64,000 nt of DNA from Cristatella mucedo. Its lineage: Eukaryota; Bryozoa; Phylactolaemata; Cristatellidae. The translations under genes were made by a program, and so were the position numbers. Each line of letters opens with the position of its first letter. The first letter of the stretch is position 1. The notes below the pieces were generated by a model. The model made no database searches and was not told the origin of the DNA. It saw nothing but the letters and a program-made list of their open reading frames with translations. Below, piece after piece: positions 12,245 to 64,000 of this stretch. Location: contig WPIO01000039.1 of NCBI GenBank assembly GCA_009760855.2, positions 3,180,501 to 3,244,500 of the forward strand, written 5' to 3'.

Positions 12245-12520
12245 GCAATAATAATAATAATCATAATTATTATGCACTTGATAAAGCGCCCTCAGAGAAC
12301 TCAATCTCTTTTAAAGTGCTTTACATTTGCTGCTAAGGGAAATGCGATTGAATGGTGAGTAATATCATGCTTGATAAACAACATGAATAACATGGTTAGG
12401 GGTGACATGCACAGGGTCAGCATGCAAATGTGGTTAGTAGCAGCATTCACAGTGTCAGCACGCATAAGCACAACCCGGCTCAACATGCGGATTATATTAG
12501 GCATTCACTTCGCATCTTTC
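12245..12520 (-). mobile_element. LINE family B 3' end
   Basis: Minus-strand copy of the family B 3' untranslated region. It ends in the hairpin tail AGATTGAGTTCTCTGAGGGC and an AT-rich (TTA)n-like terminus at 12245-12270. Confidence 0.8.
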
Positions 12521-12554
12521 GGAAACTGCTTTCCAGTTTAATATATATATATAT

Positions 12555-12720
12555 ATAATAGTTTTTTGCATAGCGCACTAAGAGAAATTAATCTATATTC
12601 AGGCACTTCGCAAATGCCGCGCGGCTCGAGCCCACGACCTCAGGCTTCAAAATCATTCACCTTGATCTTGGTTTTTAAAGGCAAACCCCCTAACCAGTGG
12701 GCAAAAACAACGAGACGGCT
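12555..12720 (-). mobile_element. SINE family S2, degenerate
   Basis: Shares the GTCGTGGGCTCGAGCC B-box region and the AGATTAATTTCTCTTAGTG tail with the 32100-32260 copy. Adjacent to a short (AT)n tract. Confidence 0.6.
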
Positions 12721-13239
12721 TTTAAGCATTCGAAGCCTCGAAATCTACTTAGATTGGTATCGCGATATTACCCGGCTTGATGACATTTAAAGCCAGATAA
12801 AAGCTCGCCTTCTCCACGCAGCATTCGCTTCGTCCGGCCTAGTCGCCTTTTATGAGCAAACGCATGCGGCAGCTGTGCATGCTTTTTAAACTATTACATC
12901 GATATGCGTCTTAGGTAGCTATGCATATACTTTGTTGTTGTTACTATCGTTGTACTATTATGGAGATACTTGCGAGCGCAATAGCCGGAGGGCTTTTGCC
13001 GTTCGTCATGCTATTGGGCAGGTTCATCCACCAATGGGATGTGTAATGCAGCCTAGTCGCCGAACCGAGCAGCACTGCCTGAAACATATCCGGTTTGCAA
13101 AATAAATGGTGTGTACACGTCGGTAACAGCAACTGAGCTCGTTGGTGGCACCTAGCCCGACGGCGCCATCGCTAAACACGAAACCGCTGCAGGCAGAGCG
13201 GGGGATAGCTCCATGTGACGTAAGCATTCAATGTCCTGG

Positions 13240-14400
13240 CCTCGACCAAAACAAACAGTACCGCCTCCGGCCAAGGTCCCGCGGTTGACTGGTTATTGTC
13301 AAGGCGCGCTGCGGACGTTTCGCAGCCTACTTTCCGCAGCGCTGCAGTCGAAATAGCGGCGCGCTACGGCAAGCGGCTCTTTAGTCCCCCCCCCAGTCGC
13401 GGTCGCCGGCGCTCGTCACTTGGCGCTCGCTGAGCGCATTGCGATGCTTGGCGAACGCGGGCGACCATTCATTTGCTTATGTCAGCGTTAACTAGCGGCG
13501 CCGGCGCGCGAAGGGCGTCGAGGTCACCCCTCGTGTGCTGCTTCGCCTTGTTGCCGAGTTGCCTGCGCGTCCACTAGTCCTCGCGTGGTCCGTGCGCCGG
13601 CCCCTCGTTGCGCTCACTCGCGGCACGCAGTTGTCCATTCATCTTTCACGGAAGTACATTGCGAGGCGCGAGCCCCTTTGGCCGACCCTCAGGGACGCCT
13701 CCCACACACTCAGGTCAGAAGCCCGTCGGACGCTACCAGGCTTCCGGGGGGGGGAGGAGGCTCCAGAGGCTCGTCGGACTGTCGCTCTCCTCTCTGGCGC
13801 AGGGGGGGGGGGGGCAAAGAGGCCGTCGGAGCTGAGCCCCACGGGGAGTCGATTTCCTGAGGGGTAATAATTTTCCCAACGACGACCACTTTTTTTAAGA
13901 GGGGCTTGTGAGACCAGTCTTTGTTGACAGGCGTAGGAGCGGCGCTAACGGACGGCTCGCGGCGATACAAACGCAGCCTCCGGCGATACAAACGCAGCCT
14001 CCGGCGATACAAACGCAGCCTCCGGCGATACAAACGCAGCCTCCGGCGATACAAACGCAGCCTCCGGCGATACAAACGCAGCCTCCGGCGATACAAACGC
14101 AGCCTCCGGCGATACAAACGCAGCCTCCGGCGATACAAACGCAGCCTCCGGCGATACAAAACGCAGCCTCCGGCGATACAAACGCAGCTTCCGGCGATAC
14201 AAACGCAGCTTCCCAACCAGTCAGGACTGGTCGCCGCAAGCGCAGCGCTCACGGCGGCGCTGGTCTCAGCGCCGACGGGCGACGAATACCGAGGTCGCTT
14301 GAACCTCGTGGCGCGGCTAGCGACTTGTGGGTGCTGCACCGATGCACGCCGGTATGCTGACAGTAGCAGGAACGCGGCAGCGACGAAGAGCACTCACGCC
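13240..14400. other. GC-rich, CpG-rich island with poly-G/poly-C runs
   Basis: Sharp rise in G+C and CpG relative to the flanks. Contains a C9 run near 13387, a G8 run near 13746 and a G13 run near 13803. Several overlapping open frames on both strands reflect low stop-codon density, not recognisable protein. It could be a promoter/CpG island for an unannotated transcript. Confidence 0.5.
13960..14212. repeat. 21-bp minisatellite, 12 copies
   Basis: Tandem repeat with unit CGGCGATACAAACGCAGCCT plus C. Twelve nearly identical copies; one has a single inserted A near 14160, and the last two carry a C to T change. Because 21 is divisible by 3, open frames exist on both strands without indicating a gene. 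Confidence 0.95.
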
Positions 14401-14409
14401 TTTGCATAA

Positions 14410-15075
14410 CAAGTTCACATCCATAACGTAGACTAATCTATTTGACAGCAGCAGAGGGTTGCAGGCATTCAACTGCCGCCAGGACGTACTCCAAGGGCTC
14501 CGGCCTAGAGCTCAAATAATGTCAAATGCCAAAAACCGAGTCCGGCATCAGAACTGACTGCCTGCCTCATTGCATCGGCTTGTGTGCAGCCTCGGCCATA
14601 GATTTCGCATAATCGGCTCCTAGCAGACATAATTCAGAGCCTGAAATAACGATTATTAGTTGTAATCTGGCTGGTTTATCTTGAGTCTCCGTTGCAGTAG
14701 GATTACAGCTGGTTGTCACATCTGCATGGACCAATTTGAATTTGGTGTCCTTGTTGTCGTTCGGTTCGCACAGCAGAAAGCCAGCCGATGACCAAGGCCA
14801 ACAGTTTATTGCACGACGGAGTTTATTGCACGAGGGAGCCAAAGGACGCATGGCTCCCTTTGCCCCCTTCTCCCACTCGACTCTCCTCTCCTCGACTGCT
14901 CCTGTCCCCTGGTCGACCCCGATGATTCATCTAGGAGGACCACAACTGTGAGCCGGCCTACCCTGATGGTTAATCAACCATCTGTTCACCAGTGGGTTAC
15001 CGGCCTGTGTCCACGCCACATCACAGGCGGACCACAGCTGTGCACCGGCTCCTCTCGGTGATGCTCATAACAGCT
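14410..15075. other. Intergenic, nothing firmly recognised
   Basis: Contains a short direct repeat (GTTTATTGCACGA, near 14807 and 14820) and a pyrimidine-rich stretch at 14850-14925. It could be part of an unrecognised retroelement. Confidence 0.35.
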
Positions 15076-15079
15076 GTTC

Positions 15080-15640
15080 ACCAGCGGCTTATCAGAGGAA
15101 CCTGCACACAATCGAACTGCACTTGTCTTAGCAGCTCAAATTTGAACAATTTTACGTAACTGAAAGTACGCAGACTTGACCATGAAAGTGATGTGGTCGT
15201 CTGGTGACTTCGGAACAAGATACCTAGATTTTTCGCAGATGCTGCAGGAGACACTGTGACAGAGCCGATTTTGAGCTTTAGCCCATTTCCGAGCCACACA
15301 TATTTTACCCATAACTAGTAGATTTTTTTTATCGTCATTCAATTTGAGAAGGTTTGTTGCCATCCATGTGCATACATGCAGCAAGAGAATTGAGAGAATT
15401 TGATGTGCTGAACGGTTGGAAGGGATGGAAGCGAAGGTATGTATATAGCTGTGTGTCATTTGAATAAAGGTGAAAGCCAAGAGCGTGCTTGGCGATTACA
15501 CCGGCAAGAGGTCGAGTATAAACTGGAAAAGAAGTGCAGCCTAGGAGCGATACAAGTAGACGACTTCCCACTCGACCGCCACACGTCCTAGTCATGCAGG
15601 CTCCATGCCAAGTCCCTGTCGCGAGGCTAGTACTATACAA
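15080..15640 (-). mobile_element. CR1/L2-like LINE fragment, decayed
   Basis: Minus-strand frames encode HALGFHLYSNDTQLY, a mutated version of the reverse transcriptase YADD box (YSND), then LLKLNDDKKNLLVMGK and MVKSAYFQLRKI, as in family B. Multiple frame shifts show it is dead. Confidence 0.8.
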
Positions 15641-15844
15641 GCGAAAGTTTCATATACCTTTCCCTAACAAGACCGCATGCACCAACAACAACTGGGGAAA
15701 TATGTATTCCTACTAGGGGACTCCAAGTATTAGGGCTAGAGGTAGAACGTGAGAAGCATCGATAGAACCAGTCCCGAAAGCGGAAGGGAGGTCCGAGGAC
15801 CAAAGTAATCTCCTGCGGTGGCTGCTGCCCTCTCACAAGGGCCA

Positions 15845-16880
15845 AAACTCTTAACTCCCTAGTTGCATGTATTGATGACATCCGCACATGGATGGCAGCA
15901 AACGTTCTTAAATTAAATGATGATGAAATTAACTTACTAGTTATGGGCAAACCAAGTGTGATTCAGAAATTGGAAAGAAAAACGCTCAAAATTGACTCTG
16001 CCAGCAAATCTCCAGTTGAATCTGCACGAAATCTAGGTGTTATGTTCCAAAGTTACCTTTCATTGGATGAACACATCAGCTCCACAGTCAAGTCGCCTAC
16101 TTTCAGCTACATATCATCGCTGAAATATGGGCTTGTTTAGACAGAGATACCACATCTAAGTTGGTCCATGCATTTATGACATACCGTCTTGACTTCTGTA
16201 ACTCCCTGCTTGCTGGCCTACCGGCCAGTGCAATCAGGTGCTTACAGCTGGTGCAAAACTCTGTAGCTGGGCATGTCTGTCGTGAGCGTCGCAGTTGTCA
16301 CATTACACCACTTCTCGCCGACCTGCACTGGTTACCAGTCAAGTAACTCATCGACTTCAAGGCTTTGTCGCTTACGTTTTTAGGCCCATTCATTCTTTGG
16401 CACCAGCCTATTTATCATATCTACTCCTCAACCAGACTAAGCATCGTACCACCCGCTTTTCGGAATCTAATTATTTACCTATACCTAGTACGAACCTCAA
16501 GTTCTTTGGAGACCGTGCCTTTAGTTCATATGCTTCCGAAGCTTGAAACTCACTCCCGACTTGCGTCACGACATCTCCTGACTTAACCACATTTAAAAAG
16601 AAACTAAGAAGCATCTATTTATCACCAACATTTAGTGAATCCTGTGATGATTTGTCCTCTATGTGCTTATGCGAGCTGACGCTGTGCATGCTGACACTAA
16701 TCATATTTGCATACTGACCCTGTGCATGTCACCCCTAACCATGTTATTCTTGTTTTTTATTGAGCATGGTTACACTAGCCATTTGATCGTGCTTCCTTTG
16801 CAGCAAATTTAAAGTGCCTAGAAAGAGATCGAGTTACCTCAGGGCGCTATATCAAATGTTTTATTATTATAACTATCACG
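15845..16880 (+). mobile_element. LINE family B fragment with 3' tail, decayed
   Basis: Encodes CIDDIRTWMAANVLKLNDDE, LLVMGKPSVIQKLE, SARNLGVMFQS and further family B blocks in shifting frames. It ends with the hairpin tail and a TTATTATT terminus near 16865. Confidence 0.85.
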
Positions 16881-17023
16881 CTTGAGGTACCTGTGACTGA
16901 GTCACGGAAGCTCACAAGCAGGGCATTTCCCAACTCGCCAAGGGCTCCTACCCAGGTGAGCCTTACGAATTACTTCGCGGGAATGCGGAATACACGAGCA
17001 TTAGCAGCTGATGCTAAACTTCA

Positions 17024-17122
17024 GGTTCACTTTGCAGCAAATGTAAAGCGCCTAGAGAGAGATTAATTTCTCTGAGGGTGCTTTATCAAGTGAATTATTA
17101 TTATTATTATTATTATTAAGGC
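17024..17122 (+). mobile_element. LINE family B, very short 3' end copy
   Basis: About 100 nt: GCAAATGTAAAGCGCCTAGA, hairpin tail and (TTA)n. An extreme 5' truncation typical of target-primed reverse transcription. Confidence 0.85.
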
Positions 17123-17129
17123 TCAGATA

Positions 17130-18595
17130 TTTGAGACATCGTGGTCTTCTGTGGCTAGCCGTTCGGTCCATGACCGCTAGTCATCCATCGTTCGAGGTGC
17201 GGGTACTGCGCGTGGGGAAAACTTCGAAGCCGATTCCGCGACTCGACCCACAAGCTTTGTGCCTTCGATTGCTCAGTTTGAGGCGCGCTAACGCTCATCC
17301 AACTCCAAGTCAAACAGCAGGCTTGGCTAAGTGGGGTGACCCCTACCTGGCCGCATCAAATTACAACCACCTTAGGTACTGAACCTTGCTTAGGTACAAG
17401 GGCAGTATCTTTACAATAAGCTACCAAAACCTCCTAATGATTAAACTGCCAGTCCATGATAATCATTAGTTCCTTCTCCTTAGCATAGTTCAAATTAGAA
17501 ACTGAGTAAATTCGGCCTCAGGCACTCATCCACTACATTCTTTAAAGTAAATTGGACAATACAGCCTAGTCTCGGATTGGTAGGTTTAGAGGAAAAAGGG
17601 AAAATAGGTCGTGTAAGACATCTTGCTTCAAGGTCCTAGAAAGAGATTTAGTTCTCTCAGGGCACTACACAAATGTCTAATTTATGTTATTGTTTTCAAT
17701 AGCATCCATGTTAATTTTGCACCACTGATTTCACGTTACGCTTACTCAAGACCAAGATGGAGTTCGCTGTTGTCTCTCTCTACTCCCCGATGTAGGAGTG
17801 TGCTCCCTAACGAGCTCTGGTCGACGTGTACAAGGCTTGTGTATTCGCATCTACAAACGTGTATTCGTAAGCTAAGGTTTTCGAGTAGAATCTGCTGATC
17901 CGGTGTACTTTGAGTCCCGAGCTCTCTAGTTCGCTTGCATTCACGCAAAAAACATAATACGGTCCTTGGGGAATCGGTATTTAGCGAGCAGGTGGCAGCG
18001 CACATAAAATACTCATATCGGGAGAGATACCCAAATGCATGGATCTTAGAGCAGGCGCCGTCCAGAATAGGCTAAACCTTGACCTTTCCCGAGTGAACCA
18101 ATCGTATCGTCCGGCACCTATCTAGTACCCGCTCAATACGCTCATGGGTAGACAGCCTCCTCGCTCATGACAATCCTGAATCGGCATGTTGATTTTAAAA
18201 GTAATAAGTTGCCAAAATTATTTCCAGAAAGCCTATATAGGGTAAATACGTCTTTTTAGGATGCCATGCGATCTAATCCCCACAGACTGGAGAGGCTTGC
18301 CGCCTTAAATGAGTAGTAGTCCCTCTCTTATGCCTGTAGAGACTTCCTTTAGACAGTCTCATTACAAATCTAATATTCCGTAAGCTCTCACAGCTCCGGA
18401 GGTGCAGCTGCAGCACGCCTGCACATTACACTCAGTACGTGAGTTTTCAATGGCAGCCTACTTCTAGAATGTAGTCTTTTGTAAGTCTTTTACACGTGGA
18501 TTTGCCTATTTGAATTTTTTTTAATTAACCACTCTTAAAGTACCTAAGCTATATAATAAACGATCGAGAAAGCTTAACTAAAACTAGTGTTTACA
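17130..18595. other. Intergenic with a decayed LINE tail
   Basis: A degenerate family B tail is visible at 17628-17690 (GGTCCTAGAAAGAGATTTAG). Otherwise nothing recognised. Confidence 0.45.
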
Positions 18596-18599
18596 GCAT

Positions 18600-18950
18600 C
18601 GGATACCGGATATTGGACCTGGGTGTTCTATTCCAAAATGACTCCACTGTCAAGTCTGCCCATTTTTAACTGAGAAGCAGCTCCAAAGTCAGGGCCTACT
18701 TAGACAGGAGTACGGCAGCAAAACTCGGTTCATTCAGTCATGACGCAGTGTCTAGACTACTGCAATTCTCTGTATTCAGAACTCCCGGCCTGAGCCTTAA
18801 TCGACTCAAATTGGTGCGATGCACATAAGGTCATTTGGCTTGTCGTCAACTGCGTAGCTGCCAAATCGCAGCATTTGGGGTATCTGATCTTTTACGGCTC
18901 CATATCAAGCATCAAATTGATTTGTAAAAATTTTTTGTCTGGCTCGCAGG
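18600..18950 (+). mobile_element. Degenerate LINE fragment (family B-like)
   Basis: Contains decayed family B blocks (CTCCACTGTCAAGTCTGCCC; GACTACTGCAATTCTCTGT) without an open frame. Confidence 0.6.
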
Positions 18951-18954
18951 TCAC

Positions 18955-19155
18955 TTAAATAAATAAATAAATACAAGCTGATTTAAAAGCCTCTTTTTGT
19001 ATAGAGACAGATAGAAGCGACAGATTATAGCGACAGAAGAGCCTTGACGGCTATCACCACCGCTTGCAGCGGCGATAAAGGATCGCCCACCACAGGATTC
19101 GAACCCACGACCTCGGAAAAGCAACCACCTTACCTAGTGAGCCATTACGGCTCAC
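18955..19155 (-). mobile_element. SINE family S1 (tRNA-derived)
   Basis: Minus strand carries the tRNA-like head with B box GGGTTCGAATCC, the body CTTTATCGCCGCTGCAAGCG, and the TAAATAAATAAAT-type tail (as TTTATTTATTTA). Matches 45300-45485. Confidence 0.85.
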
Positions 19156-19954
19156 CGCTTCACTCGCTTGCAACAGCCTGCCTGTCAATACTCCTTGCTT
19201 CTCCATGGGATTCTCGAACCACCCGCTTGTCGTATTCCAGTCGTCTAACCGTCCATCCAAATAAATTGAAATTTTGAATTGAATTGAATTGAATTTGAAA
19301 TTGAAATCTTTCGATGGGCCTTCAGCTCATGTGCCCAAAAGGCTGGAGCTCGCGTCTGGTTTCGGTAATCAGCGGCGGCCGTACTAACCGGTGTCCCTGG
19401 GTGTCATCTTTTATGCTTTTTCGCAACGGCCTAAGCATTATATAGTGCAAGCTACCAAACCCTCGTTATTGCTTCTACTGTAGCTATTTATAAAAAGGTG
19501 GAATTTAAAGATTTAAAAGAAGCAAAACCCAACTGTTTCGCACAGCTTTTTCTCGGTCAATGTGAATTGTCTTTTATGTATTGATGCATGTCGACTCTTT
19601 GCATGCTATACATAACCAATTAAAAATCTTAATTCCCTGCTTATGTAAGATGCCCAGAAAAAGATTTATTTTTCGTAGGGCAATAAAATGATCTGATATT
19701 ATTACCAGATGAACAAAGTACGTCAATTATTTTTCACATTTGAAATAGGTTAGCGTTGTGTCAGCAAAAAATGATTGGTCACTCTGAGTATAAGCCTCAC
19801 ACCAGCATTGCAAATTGTTTACATGGTGCTGCGAGGTATGACGCTAGCTTCTTGTTCCGACTAGAAATAATCTTAATGCTCATCTTATACCTTGAACTGC
19901 AGACCGCAAGGCTCTTAATTTGCTAGTGATGAATTCCATCGATAGAATTTGTAA

Positions 19955-20115
19955 ATAAATCAATAAATATATATTAGCTGGTTTAACAGCCTACTTTGTA
20001 TAGCGGTAGAAGAGCCTTAATGGCTATCACCACCGCTTGCAGTTGGCAATAAAGGATCGCCCACTGCAGCAGGATTCAATCGAACCCGGGACCTCGACTG
20101 TGATGAGCGAGCACT
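19955..20115 (-). mobile_element. SINE family S1, degenerate
   Basis: Minus-strand copy of S1. Body GCAAGCGGTGGTGATAGCCA is clear; the B box is disturbed by a small insertion (GATTCAATCGAACCC). Confidence 0.75.
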
Positions 20116-20199
20116 TTACTTTGTCTTTGCAGGCCTTATGCCAGTTTATTTGACAAAATTTCAGGACTAAACTAAATACTCACATGCTCCTTGCAGCAT

Positions 20200-20745
20200 G
20201 TTCTTAATTCTATGCAAATCGTCACTTAGATGCTATCACTTCCTAAAGTGTTTGATCATGCAATTTAAATGTGACTATCAATTGTCAACTCTTATGCTTC
20301 TTTTAGGGTGCTACACAAATGCATTAACATTCTGTATCCCACTTCTAGCTGTCTTCCCGCCTTTAAATAGTACGCTTACTGTTGGTGCAAAGCTCTAAAG
20401 CTACGCTTGTTTTTGTGAATGCCGCAATAACACTATCGCACCACTTTTCGCGGACATGCACTAGCTCCCCGAAAACCAGCTCACTGACTACAAGATTATG
20501 TCACCCACCTTTAGGTGTCAAATTTCTTTCTCTGACCAACCTATCTAAAAATCCTTTTAAGTCAAGCTTCCGATCATACCACGTTCTCATTCGACTCAAG
20601 TCGCTTAGCAGTCAGTACCTCTAAAAAGCCTCAAATTGTTTGGAGTCCCTGCTTTCAATTCCTATGCTTTCAAATCCTGAACATGCTCCTTATTTAGCAT
20701 CATGACTTGACATTTAAAAAAAGAAGTTATAAAACCACCTACTCC
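20200..20745 (+). mobile_element. Decayed LINE family B fragment
   Basis: Scattered family B similarity (CACCACTTTTCGCGGACATG; CCTATGCTTTCAAATCC) with many mutations. It ends near a small hairpin at 20730-20760, an 11-bp perfect stem (TAAAACCACCT) with a 9-nt loop. Confidence 0.5.
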
Positions 20746-21253
20746 TCACAGGTGGTTTTACAGCTATGTTCGTGTGATTTGTTGTGTGCTTATGCATGTT
20801 AAAATTGTACCTATGATCATTAAAAAATTGACATCCTTTATGTGCACAATATTTCAAGTACCTATAAAGAGGTATAGTTCTACTAGAGGCAAACTCTAGG
20901 CAACTTCCAGTAACAGCTCGAGCATGCTTAACCTAGTGGTAGTGCTATAGGCATGTTAAAGGAGGCAGGCCACTAAGAAACCATACCGTAGTTCTATTGA
21001 ATTGCAATATATACGAATTATTTTTATGAAAGCACTTCATGGCTTCTATTTAGCATTTAGCATATTAAATTAAAATTCAAGTTTTGCTTTAATAGCTTTA
21101 ATTCCTTCAAAATACAAAATCGGCCACATCAGCACATTAAAAATATTTTGGACGGATCAATACATAAAAAATCACGCGAGTTGCGGTTAAAATAACATGC
21201 TTCCAGAGTGAGATACTGGGTTACACTGGCACGTAGTAATTATGAAGGCACGC

Positions 21254-21259
21254 TTTATT
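21254..21259 (-). terminator. DNAH1 polyadenylation signal
   Basis: AATAAA on the minus strand, starting about 25 nt after the DNAH1 stop codon, implying a very short 3' untranslated region. Confidence 0.65.
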
Positions 21260-21283
21260 CTGAGCCACGATTTCATTAAGCTC

Positions 21284-63964
<42,681 letters not shown>

Positions 63965-64000
63965 CTTCAAGTAATGCAGTGGTATGCAAGCTCGAGTATA

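Noticed and set aside
13960-14212. CRISPR-like array
   Set aside because: Units are contiguous with no unique spacers, and the genome is an animal's; it is a minisatellite.
13710-14409. Long open frames (up to about 227 codons) on both strands over the GC-rich minisatellite
   Set aside because: They arise from a 21-bp tandem repeat and GC-rich DNA with few stops; no domain or splice support.

Overview
This window is animal nuclear DNA: intron-rich genes with GT-AG splice sites, LINE and SINE retrotransposons, long microsatellites, and no bacterial-style gene packing. Its main content is most of an axonemal dynein heavy chain, which requires an organism with motile cilia or flagella. The protein stays close to vertebrate DNAH1. 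That, together with the repeat types, suggests a slowly evolving invertebrate such as a mollusc or another lophotrochozoan. I cannot name the species from the sequence.

Layout. (1) 1.6-9.5 kb, plus strand: scattered exons of a PTB plus SH2 adaptor protein that resembles vertebrate SH2D5. Its 5' end is not visible. (2) 9.5-21.2 kb: intergenic DNA with old LINE and SINE fragments, a GC-rich island and a 21-bp minisatellite. (3) 21.28-63.96 kb, minus strand: 48 consecutive coding exons of a DNAH1 orthologue, plus one alternative exon. They run from the linker region at the right edge, through AAA1-AAA6, the stalk and the microtubule-binding domain, to the C-terminal stop and a close AATAAA. The upstream exons (about the first quarter of the protein) lie beyond the right edge. 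Joined exons total 9291 nt (3096 codons plus stop) with every junction in phase, so the gene appears intact.

The most interesting feature is a tandem duplication of the exon that carries the AAA1 Walker B motif. Two 106-nt exons, 57795-57900 and 57073-57178, have identical phase, conserved catalytic residues and many silent differences. Including both or neither would shift the frame, so they look like mutually exclusive alternative exons that would tune the main motor ATPase site. The gene also needs three GC-AG introns.

The introns and flanks hold a layered repeat landscape: two CR1/L2-like LINE families (A and B, one copy of B nested inside A), two tRNA-derived SINE families (S1 and S2; S2 shares a 3' hairpin tail with LINE B), an intact short hAT element with an 8-bp target duplication that resembles the SPIN family known for horizontal transfer, an unnamed dispersed repeat, and long (CT)n, (TA)n, (CA)n and (GA)n tracts.
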